A stretch of 64,000 nucleotides of DNA. Origin: Gremmenia infestans. Lineage: Eukaryota; Ascomycota; Leotiomycetes; Helotiales; Hamatocanthoscyphaceae. Shown piece by piece: positions 45,983 to 57,931 of this stretch (within the stretch, counting starts at the first letter, position 1; every line of letters starts with the position of its first letter). Location: NCBI GenBank assembly GCA_032629725.1, contig JAFEVB010000022.1:806001-870000 (forward strand), given 5' to 3'. Below the pieces are notes generated by a model. It was not told the origin of the DNA, did no database searches, and saw only the letters and a list, made by a program, of their open reading frames with translations. The translations under genes and the position numbers were made by a program.

Positions 45983-46924
45983 AGGAATCTGCGTTTGGGA
46001 TTAGATTGATTTGAGGCTTCTTTGCAAATGGCTTGATTTGGTTTTTCAGAGGGTCCACGGTGTATCATCGAAAAATAGCATGGTTGGCATGGAGCCGCCC
46101 CAATAAATCACGACATTAAGCAAACTTTTCATCTTCCTGTTATGGTGTTGTGAGTTTCAGGTGTTGAAACGGTCTGGTCGAGCCATGAATGAAAAATTTC
46201 GACATCCAGGTCACTCACCAAGAAGGCTTCGAAACCTCACGGCGATCCTATGTCGGTCGTAAAGGCACATGTGTGTGAGAGAGCACGTATCTATCCTTGA
46301 CCCATTCTATCCCCTCTCTTCCCAACACAAAAGTCTCGGTCTCCCCCTAAGCTACGCTCAGCCCATCTATCGCAAGTGCTTCGCCCTTCCCTTGCCTCCT
46401 CTCACATCTCCTTCCCTCCATATTCTCTTCCAACTATCCGCCGCCTTTTCTTGAATAGCGAGGTCTGAAATCAAAGTCCCTCTGCGAGACTGTAAGCCTT
46501 AAAAGGTCAAAAGGAATTTCATCAACCAGAAACTGCCCCTCCAATGTTGCTTGTAAAGGGAGGCCGCTTGAAAAGTTGAAGATCGAAAACCCCCTGGTAA
46601 GTAAGCGGGAAGAGACAATGGGAAGATATATCTTCAAGGATCGTAATGGGAGCTATTCTGTAAGGGAGGCGAAGATATTAAATTTACTATTCAACTCTAA
46701 GTCCTCGAGGCACTTGGGTCTTGAATATATTTTTAATCGCACTTATTTACTTTTATTTTCTTCACCATCTGTGTATACAGCAGGCTAGCATCAAGCTGGG
46801 GGTTCTAAAAGAGCCTTCATACTGCCAAGTCTCGAGAACTTTCTGGTCTGACGGTTGAATATCATTATCAACTTCAGTCCACATACCCCGGGTATAATCC
46901 GCAAGCCTCTGAACACCTCGCTCC
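45983..46924. other. Convergent intergenic, no feature seen
   Basis: 940 bp between the RPL35 and zinc-finger gene 3' ends. Short open frames on both strands have no motif. Pyrimidine-rich near 46300-46440. Confidence 0.45.
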
Positions 46925-49134
46925 TCACTCCTCACTTCCAAATTCACTCTCTGTCTTAGTAACTCCAAACTCAGATTCCGATTCAAGGGGACTTCCTCTT
47001 CCTTTGTTCATCTTTTCCTCAACACGCTTATGTACAATCTGATGCCGTTTCAACTGGTCCAGCCTATGAAAAGACTTGCCACATGTCCCGTACCTACAGG
47101 AATGCGTGCCCTTCTCGCCATGGATTTTGCGATGCTTCGATAGATTAGAAGATTCAGAGAATGCTTTCCCACAGATGTTGCATTTTAATGGCTTGGATTT
47201 TGTGTGTGTTCGCTCATGGATAGCTAAGCAGTGTTAGTATTGCTTATGTTTCTTCGGTAGACAAGACTTACTACATGCACTTTGTTGCGGGAATGACTTG
47301 AAGCAGTATCTGCACTGCCATGGCTTGGTTCCGGTATGAAGCAATTTATGCTGTTTCATAGATTGCTCGGCGGAAAAGTTCTGGCCGCAAATGTCGCATG
47401 TTGCACATTTAACTGCAGAGTATTAGCCATGAAAAGTAAGCAAGAATTATAGGATTGCTTACAGCCCGTATGGGTCGCCATGTGCCTTTCTAGCTTCCCT
47501 CTTTGCGAGAAGCCTGGGTTCTCTGTCCTCTTTTGACGGCGGCCACAATTATGCCACTGGCAATGATATCCAGAGTATTTATCCAACGTAGTCAGGTGAT
47601 CGTTTGCGATATGATTCTGTAGATCCATTTCAGAAGTACACATCTTTTCACAAATGGTGTATCCGTCCACCCACTTGCAACAGTGCGCTGTGCCGTGGTC
47701 TGGCTTTCCATTTTTAGGTGTAGAGTCATTAGCTAGCACGCTGCTTTGCGGGAGAACAATGTTATCTATGCTTGGGAATGGGATAGCCAAATTATGAGAC
47801 TCATTCATATGGCTAATAAATGTAGCCTGGTCTGGGAGACGAGCCTGACACGTGTCCAACCGGCATGAAAGCATGCCACCGGTCGGCATGGCATGGGCAT
47901 GATCGAAGTGGTTGTGAAGTCGCGACGGGTCGCAGTATTTCTCCGTTGGGTCGCACGTTACACCTGGACAGCTTAATGAATTCTCGTCCATGAAGCTGTA
48001 GCCATGGCCATTTTCTAAGTGATCAACCATGCTGAGCCCATTATCTAGCGGGATATCCTGCCCTGATATAGGACAAACAAATTTCAATTGAGGATCAAGA
48101 TGGTCTTGGTGAAAGTGTGGAAACCAATCAGCTTGACTTGGAAATGATGCCTGCTCGCATCCATCCCAACGACAACTGAAGTTGAAGGAACCAGTGCCGT
48201 TGTTTGGTAAGCCAGACGACTGTTCGTCGAAAGAATCCATTGAAGGGCGGAACACGGCACCGACGCCAGACGGCACTTCGGTGCCATATGTTGATGGGTA
48301 AATATTCGGCTGGGGGACATGCTGTGACGGATATGGAGGATAAGGAGCCTGTAAGCCGCCGTTCACCATAGATGAAGGGTTTGGACACGGCAAATTTGCA
48401 GATGCATGCTCAGGACGGTCGAAGCCTCCGGGAGTCGAATGAATAACATCTCCATTAGACGTTCTCCGTTGGTGAGAAATTGGTCTAGGTGACTGATGAG
48501 TCAAAACCGAGTCATTCCAATGTTTAAGTCTTATGTTTTCCTCCGAAATGGACAGTTGGGGGTAGATGTTGGCGTCCAAACATGGATCCGTACAGAATGG
48601 CACGTCACACGTTTCCTCAGTGCAAGGTACTACCAAGTTGCAATCGGGTTCGGCACAAGGAGGGCTATCTGGACAACTGCTGCAGCAAGTGCTTTGAGAA
48701 CCAGCCTCCGAGGGACAACCTTCCGAGGCGTCTTCCTCGTGCCGAAAGATTTCAGGTGCGATCCTTTTTCGTTTGGAAGATGGACGCGCAGCAGCCGACA
48801 CCTGAGAGGATCTTGCTCGTAGTTTCAGATGTGGGGTGTCGGTCTTTGGAGGTTGTGGAGGGCGATAAGAATCTTGGGGAGGTACGAGTATGGGACTTGG
48901 CTGAGGGACGGCCATCGATGACCAAAGGTGCTGCATATGTATGTCTTTCCGGCTAGGAAACCCGTCTGGTTCTGGTTCTGGATGAAATGTATGATCACGC
49001 TCTGACAACCAGATATCAACAGAAATTCGTCGTTGCATCTTGTGGTGTGGGGTTGGGGTCATGGTCATGGTCATCCCCGGGAGAGAATTTTGAGGGACCT
49101 GGTGGTGGTGGTGGGTGGTGGTTTGTTCTTGCAT
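46925..49134 (-). CDS. C2H2 zinc-finger regulator, Zap1/ZafA type
   Basis: Likely zinc-homeostasis transcription activator. Minus-strand exons 49134-47463, 47412-47272 and 47223-46925 (50- and 48-nt introns, phases agree) give 703 residues. The N-terminal half is disordered with a Cys cluster (CCSSCPDSPPCAEPDCNLVV, then CTEETCDVPFCTDPC), as in zinc-sensing activation domains. About nine zinc fingers follow: atypical C-x4-C types (CRWDGC, CPGVTC, CRLDTC), a CKWVDG/CQWHNC pair, then four classical fingers (CDICGQNF, CRYCFKSF, CNICGKAF, CRYGTCGKSF). The CKW/CQW finger pair before a classical array is the Zap1/ZafA layout. A broader C2H2 factor is the alternative. Several in-frame Met codons near the start leave the initiator uncertain. 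Confidence 0.85.
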
Positions 49135-49836
49135 ATGTCCTGTGCTCAGTGTGCTGTGTTATGTTCTAGGCTTGTGAGGAGTACGGGCTCCTCTGATTTC
49201 TTTCAGCCCAAAAAGCGACGGATGTCTCAAGTGTTGACGACGAGGGGCTGTAATGATATCAGCATCAAACTGCCCATCCAGGTACCCAAAGGCTGAGAAA
49301 TATGATTCATTGTTTGCCCAATCAGGTGACATAATGTAGAACAAGGCTAGGCAAGGCTGCAAGTACCTCAGATAGGGCAGACAAATGCACAAATGGGACG
49401 GAATGGATGAAGAGAAAAGAAGAATAGACAATAGAATAGCATTAGCCTTACCCATAGGTAACCATGTATTGCAATTCCAAAGAGAACTATTATTGCAGGA
49501 ACAATAGGTAATCGTCTGGTGGGAACTAAATAGGCTTCGCATGCCTATTTAGTCCTTTTAGGATTAGGTAAGAGTCGGCAGTCGGGATTTTGGACCCCCG
49601 CACCCACCTCACCTCACCTCAATCCGTTATCGATAACTCCGATAACATACATACTAATACAAGACAAGTACTGTACAAAGTACACATACATCAGCTTGCG
49701 GCAACACACCTCACCCTCACCCCTTCTTCAACCACAATGCGCCGGTAGTACTTGCCACCACCTCCCTCACCTCCCATTCTCTACACATACACTTTAAACT
49801 CCCTTCCCTCTCCATAAACATCTCTATTCCCTCACA
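49135..49836. promoter_or_regulatory. Divergent region between the ZafA-like gene and a small-protein gene
   Basis: 700 bp that must hold both promoters. A CT/CA-rich stretch lies at 49700-49836 directly upstream of the plus-strand gene. CACCTCACCTCACCTC occurs near 49605-49620. No zinc-response element was identified with confidence. Confidence 0.4.
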
Positions 49837-50366
49837 ATGGGCAACCTTTGCGGCAAAGAATCCAGCGACCCCTTCGCGCAACCCGGCCGCCTCCTCTCCT
49901 CAGCCCCAGCACCCAACACCAACACCCCAACAGCGCCCGTCCCCAAGCATATCAGCAGCCCTCCGCGGAAACTCGGGTCATCTAGCGCCCCAGTGCAGAG
50001 TTCAGCTGCACAGGAAGATGCGAGGAGGAAGGCCGCGGAAGCTGCAGAGGTATGACTTCCCTTCCCCCTCTCTCCACCTTCACAACCACCTCTTCTGGAT
50101 GTAGCAAAATTAAGGAAATTAAGAAAATCAAAGAGAGGTAGCAAGAAGAGTGTTCATGGAATAGCTACAGACAGCTAACAATTCCGTTGCTTCTTTTTAT
50201 ATAGGCAAGAGCGAAAGCAGCGAATAGTAAACCCAAAGGAACCCTAGCTGGCAAGTTAGAGCAGCAGAAGAAGCAGACACGGACCGATACGCTGGAGGCG
50301 TCGAGTAAGGATACGCGGCGGGCGAGAGACGCGGATGAGGTGGCGGAGACGAGGGCCTATAATTGA
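49837..50366 (+). CDS. Small predicted N-myristoylated protein, unrecognised
   Basis: Exons 49837-50049 and 50205-50366 (155-nt intron, phase 0) give 124 residues. The N-terminus MGNLCGKESSD fits the N-myristoyltransferase consensus (Gly2, Ser/Thr/Cys region at 6) and has Cys5 as a possible palmitoylation site, so a lipid-anchored membrane protein is predicted. The middle is Pro/Ser-rich. The C-terminal half is a charged, Ala-rich helix (EDARRKAAEAAEARAKAANS, then LEQQKKQTRTDTLEASSK). No enzymatic motif is seen. The function is unknown; a membrane-tethered scaffold is only a guess. Confidence 0.75.
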
Positions 50367-50923
50367 GATACCCCTATACTTACCGTTGGGACCTAACTGG
50401 GTGAGGAATATACATATGGTTGATGGATTGAGAAATGAATGGGATAGGATGGATGGTTGATGACTTTTGATGCGGCGTTAAAGCATGGATATGATAGTCA
50501 GTCTTGTTAATAGACTTGAGCGGGCTTTTCTTGGTCGTTTCTCGCATTTATGTGCGAGTAAATCAAGATGATATACATCCATTATTTTACCACAACTGGG
50601 TAGCTGGGAGTGGGGGATTGTCAAGACTCTACATATCGGAGACGGCTGTCTGTCCACTGGCGAAGAGTTCACTGTGCCATTTCATAAGGAAGTTTATTAT
50701 AGGTATCTTCAAACAAGGAGGATGCGGAGACCCCCTTGTGATGATAAGACAAGGTCAACAGATGTTAGTAGCTCTGGCAAAACTTTATGGATCAAAGTTT
50801 GGATCAGTGAAGAATGAGGGTTGGTCAAGAGCAAGTATGGTGAGCAAATGAGAAGCAACAATAGAGACGCATCTCGTGATTTTCCTGTATATGCTACAAT
50901 TATACTAGCTAAATGCTGACTAC
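50367..50923. other. Convergent intergenic, no feature seen
   Basis: About 560 bp between the small-protein gene and the PRP5 3' end. No coding signal. Confidence 0.4.
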
Positions 50924-53900
50924 CTAAACAACGTTGTATCTACCACTTGCAGGCGCCCTCCCTTCCGCGTCCGCGGCTGCCATCGTTCCTTCCTTGAGCA
51001 ATCTCATCAACTCCCTCATCGCATTAGTAACCACGACTTCAGTGTCTCCTTCCACGAGAATATACAATTTCGGGTCACCTCCAGCCTGTACGTCCTTTCC
51101 GGCTGGATAGAAGCTTCCTTTAGTGGTAATAGAAGTACCTGTTGCTTCCAGGATCTTGGCAACATTGGTTCGATTCGTGACTGCCCATCTGGCCTTCTGG
51201 GGAAAATCATTGATTTCTAAAGTAGCGTGGAAGGCACCGGCATCGGGTCCCTTGTTGTCAATTGGTACTCCTGACCGCAGTTGGCCCGTCTTGTTGAGTC
51301 GAGCATTGATAGCATCAATAGCAGATGTAACCTTATCAAGAGGATTCTTGCTTCCGCCACCAGATGAAGTATTTGCTGGTTCAGTACGATGCACCGTGAT
51401 CTTACCGTCCAGATCAATACCCTTGGGAACTCCAATTAACTGCGGTGCTGGAGCAGATACTACTGCTGGTTGGACGGTTGACGCAGCTTTGAGAACAGTA
51501 TCATCTTCTTCTTTATCGTCCTTTTCTTCTTCTTCATCTCCGTCAGTCTTGTGGGTCTTCCGTTCACGGACTCTTGTTGCTTCGCGCTCGGCATCTAGGC
51601 GTTCTAAGCCCTTGCCCCCAAATCCCGAACTGTCTTTCCCTTTGCCGCTCTTGACCTTATCTCGGAAGGATTTTCGCATTTCGTTGAGCCGTTCTGGGAC
51701 TGCTTGGCCGGACTGCTCTAGAGCTTTCGCTATGCCAATCGAGTATTGTTCCTGGTCTTCAGTTACAAATGTGACAGCGGTACCTGTATTGCCAGCTCTG
51801 CCTGTTCGGCCTGCTCTGTGGACATAGTCTTCCAGGTGATTTGGGGCATCGAAATTGACCACCAATTTTAGCTGCTTTACATCCAAACCTCGAGCAGCCA
51901 CTGATGTTGCAATCATAATCGGAGTTACTCCAGCCTTAAAATCGTCAATGGTCGAGTCCCGATCAATTTGATCCTTTCCTCCATGGATAGACATGCAAGG
52001 ATAGCCTTTCCGCAACAAGTCTGCCAAAAGATCGTCTGCTTTCTCCTGGCGATCAACAAAAATGAGGGTACGGACATCGTCATCCTTGTCGTAAAGCTCT
52101 CCCAGTAGCTCAAGAAGTCGATGAAATTTCTCCTTCTCTTCCCTAACTTCCACAATTTGAGTGATCTCTGGCGCAACAACACTCCTTCCTCCAACAGTTA
52201 TCTCTACTGGTGATTGAAGCGTCTTTTTGGCTAGTGCGTCCATGATACGTGGCATAGTGGCTGAGAATAATATTGTTTGTCTGTTGGGGCGAATATTTGC
52301 AAATATTTTCATCACTTGTGGCTCAAAACCCATATCAAACATGCGGTCTGCTTCGTCCAAGACGACATAAGTCACTCGGCGTAGATTGGTAACTCTGCCA
52401 GAGTTTGCTGCTAGGAGATCTATCATGCGGCCTGGAGTACAGACGATGATTTCAGCTCCTCTCTTCAAATCAGCAATTTGGTCTTTAATAGGAGCCCCAC
52501 CATAAGCGCAGACAGCTCGGAGGCCCATCGCTTTTAAGAAAGGTTTGCACTCCTTGTGGATTTGGGTAGCAAGCTCTCGGGTGGGCGTCATGATTAAGCC
52601 TACTGGACCATCAGAGCCTTCCAAAGGTCGCTGATCTCGAATGTGTCGAAACATAGGGAGCAAAAAGGCGATGGTCTTTCCAGAACCGGTCTTCGCAACA
52701 CCGATAACATCCCTGCCGGACATGATTGCTGGAATCGCTTGCATCTGGATTGCGGTGGGTCTTTCATACCCAAGCTTACGAATCACCTCTAATGACTGAA
52801 TATTCAGCCCGCAATGTGACCACTTCTGTACAGGTTTTGGAACGTCTTTGCCAGACACCTTAATACCATCAAGCTCGAGGCGTAGATCCGCTAGTTCATC
52901 CTCTGTCATCTCGGATAGCTCCGCTGGCTCTGAATAGAAGTTCTTTCGGAAAGGTTCGAGATCCAATTTGGCGTAGTTAATCGTAGGCAAATCCTTCTTT
53001 TTCCTCACTTTACTAGCCATAGCAAGTATGTCTTCAGGATCGGCATCCATGGTCTTAAGGTCGACATCGTCGTCTCCAAACAACGCCTCTGGCTCTTGTT
53101 GGCGGCTCTTGCTCTGCTTCTTAGTAAACATGCCGGTGACCTTTGGGGCGGCAAAAGGGTCTCCCATCTCGTCCATGAAAGCGTCCAGCGGGTCGATTTC
53201 TTCATTATCCACTTGAATAGCAGGTTGTTCCACTGGGGGTGGAACATCCTCCATGGGGGTATCGCTGGCGGCCATATTCTGCTCCTGCTGTTCCTGAAGT
53301 CGCTCTTCTCGTTTTTCGGCGGCAGCTCGGGCAGCAGCGGCGGCTTCCTCTTCGGTTCCAGCTTCCATATCAACGTCTTCGTCGTCTTCGTCTTCAGCAC
53401 CGTTAGCGAGCGCAGCATCCTCATTTTCGGTGTTTGCCATAGGTAGGGTCGGTAGCTTCTCAAGTTTCTTTCTTCCCTCTTCATCCTCTCCCAAGTCCAA
53501 GGTCCGTTTCGAAGCTGCCTTATCGCTGTCAGATTTGGTGCTCAATCCAAATGCACTAAGATTGGCTCGGGCTTTAGGCAACGCTGATGCTGTAAACTGA
53601 TTAGAATTATTCAAAGAGCGTGGGACAGTTACGGAGGGGGTAGTTTGGAACGTACCACTGGAACTGCTGTTGAAAGCTGTAGGCTTTTTGTCAGCTTGTA
53701 ATCCTTTGACCGAAGAATTTAAGGTAGCGGACGCTTTAGTTGATCCTTTCAATGGCAAATCCTTTCCCAGAGTGCTACTTGAGCTTGCCACCGCTTTTTT
53801 AGCGATCGCTTTGGGGTCGAATTTGCCCGCATACGGAGTCGGTGAGGTAACACTGTTTGGAGTCGCTGGGGATGCTGGAGATGCAATATCGGCGGGTCCA

Positions 53901-54624
53901 TTGGCCTTTTGATCTATATCATCCAGAAGCTTTCGTGTACCTCCTGCGGCAAGCTCTTTCTCCTTACGCTCCTTGTCCTCTGCCATCTTCTTCTTCCATG
54001 CCTCCAATTTTGCCAGCCGCTCCGCCTTTTTATCAGCCTCGCTCTGCGTTGGAGGAGCGGGGGCTTTTGGTGCCTGCAGATCAACGTTAGAGTCCTGATA
54101 TGCTTGCGGGGGAGGATATATACGGACATCGGGCTTCTTTGTAGGTTCAGTCCTGCTTGGAGGTTTTCCACGAGTATCATCTCCTCTGCTGCTACGGGAC
54201 CATGAGTCAGTAGAGTCCTCGCGGCGCCTTCGTGCCCTATCATAAGAATCGTCTCGCCTGTCTCGATAATCTCGCTCCCGACTTCTTCGTCGCCGTCTGT
54301 CCGGAGATCGTTCTCGGTCGGCATATCTGCGATCGTCCCGTCTTCCTGATCTGTAGTAGTCGTCGTCTCTACGGTCTACGGACCGATCTCTTCGGCGGGG
54401 GCCATCTCGATCACGGTGCCGGCGCTGGAGATTGTGAGTATAAAAATATTCCACGTGAGGTAGAGAACACTTACATCCAAACTCCTGGAGCGGCGGCGAG
54501 GTGGTCCTCGCATATCATCTCTGCGATCGTGTCTGACATCGTCGTCCCTCCTAGCACGTTTGGAGGAGTGTTGGCTACCTGCTGGCGATGGTGAGCGAGA
54601 GTCCCTGCGGCGAGCCATGCCCAT
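50924..54624 (-). CDS. PRP5: Pre-mRNA-processing ATP-dependent RNA helicase PRP5
   Basis: DEAD-box ATPase that remodels U2 snRNP and proofreads branch-site pairing during prespliceosome assembly; nuclear. Minus-strand exons 54624-54475 and 54424-50924 (50-nt intron, phase 0) give 1216 residues. The N-terminal ~110 residues are rich in Arg-Asp and Arg-Ser. The Prp5-specific DPLD motif is present (EEIDPLDAFMDEMGD, about residue 460). Helicase motifs: Q motif RPTAIQMQAIPAI, motif I AKTGSGKTIAF, PTRELA, DEADRMFD, SATMPR, and HRAGRTGRAG (about residue 918). A C-terminal region after the RecA2 domain ends in an alpha/beta module (NDFPQKARWAVTNRTNVAKI), typical of Prp5. An acidic, Ala-rich segment precedes DPLD. 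Confidence 0.96.
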
Positions 54625-55344
54625 AGCAAAATAATACTTTCTGGTAGTAATCAAGAGAGAGCTTAAAGTCGCTGGGTATTGTCGTAGTTTGGGTCGAAGA
54701 TTCTCATGTAGGCTGCCGTAGGTGAGACTGTTCGATTTGAGACTCTGGGATATTTTGGAATAAGGTTTACGCTATGCCCGGAACCTACTAGCGGAATTGA
54801 GGTTGCGTCTTTTGAAAATCCATAGCAAACGGGTGCTACTGTACCAAAGAGCATTTCGATTGACCTATGTGACTTCCGCATTTGCTCACGCGGAATGGGC
54901 AGAAGTTAACAATGCAATTGTGATTTTCTCGAAAGAAAGCTGAAAACCTCGGCTTGGAATGTTTACCGTAGGTCAAGATGTCTTAAATGCGGCATTTTTT
55001 CTTTCGGGGAATTTATGATGTTTATCAGTTACTTCATTTAGAACTATTATATACATAGCCTAGATTTCTAGCTAATCGATTCGCACTTTATACACAAATC
55101 CATCCTGTGAAGTTGTGATGGTGTTGTTGCATTACGACCAATTTCAAGCGGGGTGCTAGCGTGAAGCTCTACATAGCTCTCCCTCGCGTGTCAGAGACGG
55201 AAGGGGTGGTCGGCTCAGAAACAGGAACAGGAAACTCGAAAACTCAACCACGCAAATAGCTTCCCGACAACCACACACTCGGTCTCCCACATCCCCCACT
55301 CGCTCTGCAATCGGAACATTTAAAACCAAACACTATCGTGCAAG
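54625..55344. promoter_or_regulatory. Divergent region between PRP5 and the HMG-box gene
   Basis: 720 bp carrying both promoters. AT-rich near 55020-55090. Pyrimidine-rich and CCAC-rich close to the HMG start (55260-55330). No further motif recognised. Confidence 0.4.
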
Positions 55345-56414
55345 ATGCTGTCCAGCATTGGACGAGCTGCCCTGCAAAGGGGAGGAGCTGGTGCACGTTA
55401 TGTATCAACAAACCGAGCGGCTTTCAGCATTTGGAGTCTTCAGCGCGTCAATGCCTCGAGAGGCGCAAACGGAAGCCACACTAAGTCTGAACTTGCCATC
55501 TCAATTCCACGATTCTATGCTACAGCTACAAAAACTGTCACAAAGCCTAAGACAACGGTCACGAAGACGACCAAGACAACCAAGACGACCAAAACCAAGC
55601 CGAAAACCACAGCAAAGAAACCCGTAAAGAAGCCCGTGAAGAAGGTTGCGAAGCCCAAGGCGAAGAAACCCAAGAAGCCAACCAAGAAGGTCCTTACCGA
55701 AGACCAGCAGCATAGGGTAGACGTGAGGAGCTTGAAGGAAAGGGCACTCTCCCCGCCAACCGCGGGAGCAAACACCGCATGGAGCATTGTGTTCCAGCAG
55801 GAGGTCAAGCAAAATGGTGGTGGTCCTGGCCCCAGTGGAGTAGCAAATTCTGCAAAGACTGCGGCTGCCAAGTACAAAGCACTTTCCCCACAAGAGAAAG
55901 AGGTAAGGGTACAAGTCCAGTTACCAAAAAGTTGCTAACAAGTACGTCTGTAGTCGTTGAACCAGAAAGCCAATGAGAACAAGGCTCTTACCGATATCGC
56001 TTTCAAGAAATGGGTCGAAACACATACGCCTGAGCAGATCAGAGATGCAAACAATGCCCGTAGCATGCTGAAGCGAAAGCTAGGCAAGCACCATGCGTAC
56101 CCTCCCATAACCGATCCCCGTCTGCCAAAACGTGCAGCCTCTGCCTATCTATTTTTCGTAAAGGATAGATTCACATCAGGCGATTTCAAGGGCATTAGCA
56201 TTGTCGAAGCCACGAGGCTGATTGCAGCTGAGTGGAAGGCCCTTGCGGCCGGCGAACGAAAGGTAAGTACTCGTCCTCGTTCCTACGCTATATTGTACTG
56301 ATATTCTTGCAGCCATTCGAGGCCCGTTCCGAAGCGGACAAGCAGCGCTACTACCAAGAGTTCAAGACTGTTTACCATCAAGAATCCGCGGGTGTCGCGA
56401 AAAGCACCGCTTAG
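55345..56414 (+). CDS. Mitochondrial HMG-box DNA-packaging protein (TFAM/Abf2-like)
   Basis: Predicted mitochondrial nucleoid protein. Exons 55345-55902, 55954-56262 and 56313-56414 (50-nt introns, phase 0) give 322 residues. The N-terminus is presequence-like (LSSIGRAALQRGGAGARYVS, ending near PRFYATA). A Lys/Thr/Pro linker of about 55 residues with TKTT and KKPVKKP repeats follows, like histone H1 tails. The first HMG-like box (AWSIVFQQEVKQNGG, KALSPQEKE|SLNQKANENK) and a second, clearer one (PKRAASAYLFFVKDRFTSGD, EWKALAAGERK|PFEARSE) match the two-box layout of Abf2/TFAM. Aspergillus MhbA-like proteins are the closest named relatives I would expect. Nuclear targeting is an alternative. Confidence 0.86.
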
Positions 56415-57931
56415 ACCAAACACCTTGTACCACTATCCTTGAACTTTCATTTCCTGTCATAAAGGTGTTGAAGCCATGCCAATGGACGGGTTGGTGTCTT
56501 GATATACAAGGCGGTCTTACACGCAGAAGGCGTTGGTTTTATTGTATCTCATGACCTAGGGACGTCGTTAGAGCACTTTTTCCGCGTAGCACATGAATCC
56601 TTGGTCGGAATTTTCATTGATGTATGCTAAGTATGCCATGGCTAGACCCAGGCTTATTGATAATGAGAAGAGAACATTATACCAATAGAATCTCTATATT
56701 TTTAGACAAACCAATCTTCTAGGCTGGCATGTTCGTTGTTTGTCTTGATAGGAGGAGCTACCCGCTGTTCAATCTTCTATGTTTGCTCAAGGTACACAAC
56801 TTCACGCCATGTAAGTGGCACAAAATATGGTTCGGACCGTAGCCGTGAGTAACAACTAGATAGAGTTTTTGTTTTGTTGCATGTCGCAAATTACTGAGCG
56901 TCATACAAACAAATTACATTCCTCCTGACTCCTTAGGCAACTCGTTCTGACATGACATCTTAGCGTTCTCACCATCAACCGGCACCGACTCCTCATTCTA
57001 TAACCTAATCCACTCACTCGTTCTCAACTACAAGCGCGTTGCATTTATTACCTCATCAAGACAAATCACATCGATTCCCCTCACCACCAACAAACCAGCC
57101 AGAGTATCCTCGTCACGTGTATTAGGCACCAACATCCCACCGCATCCATCTTTCAGACACTTTTGTTGCACATCGCGATTCCGCGAGCGTGCCAGACACG
57201 TTATCTTAGCATGGCACAAACGTGCGTGCCGTGTTCTGTTGGTGCATTCGGCATGGGATTGGATACGGAGGTGTGCGAGTTCCCACGCGCAGCGCATTCC
57301 GGTCCGGGGAGCCAGAAGCTAAAAGCTAAAATTAAGTGGGCTGGATGGAGATTTCGTGGCTGTGGCATTGGCGTATTTTGGAGACGCCAGGTTAATGAGT
57401 GGATGAGATTGATATATGGGTTTGAATAAGGGGAGGGGCTTTGAGGGTTTTGAAGAGTAGGTATGTAGGTTAATAAGGTACATAGTTAAGGTGTTGGGAG
57501 AGGAAATAAAGTCGAGGAAGAGGAAGCAATAGGATCACCAGGATGAGCACGCTACCCTTGGCAATGCGAGCCATAGTAACGTGACCGACCTGGTCTTTGG
57601 GCGATTAGAGTACGAGTAAGAAGAGCATTGGACTATCTTTATCTTTGGTGATAGGAACCCCAATTCCAACTCTCCGGGGGGTTGAGTATCTAATAAGATG
57701 AAGAAATCTTGAGAAACTAACCAAAGAAGTTATACAGTTTCACTGGTGCGTCCCAAGAAATTTCAAGGATGGTATCAGGAATGAGAAGATTGATGACTGG
57801 AAGTGTTCGCCGAGTTCTATTTGTGTAATATTTTATTGCGCATCTTGCGGTCCATGTCTCGGCCGTATAATCGTGTAACAAACACCGCTACAACTTCATT
57901 TCTATCGTATGTATAATATCCCGCCATCCAC
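56415..57931. other. Convergent intergenic, no feature seen
   Basis: 1.5 kb between converging 3' ends. Open frames at 57028-57297 (minus) and 57163-57429 (plus) overlap each other and lack motifs, so neither is called. Confidence 0.45.

Noticed and set aside
51123..51827. 234-codon plus-strand frame inside PRP5
   Set aside because: Antisense shadow of the helicase; Ser-rich from reverse reading of charged codons.
57028..57429. Overlapping opposite-strand frames of 89 and 88 codons
   Set aside because: They overlap each other and show no motifs or splice-consistent extensions.
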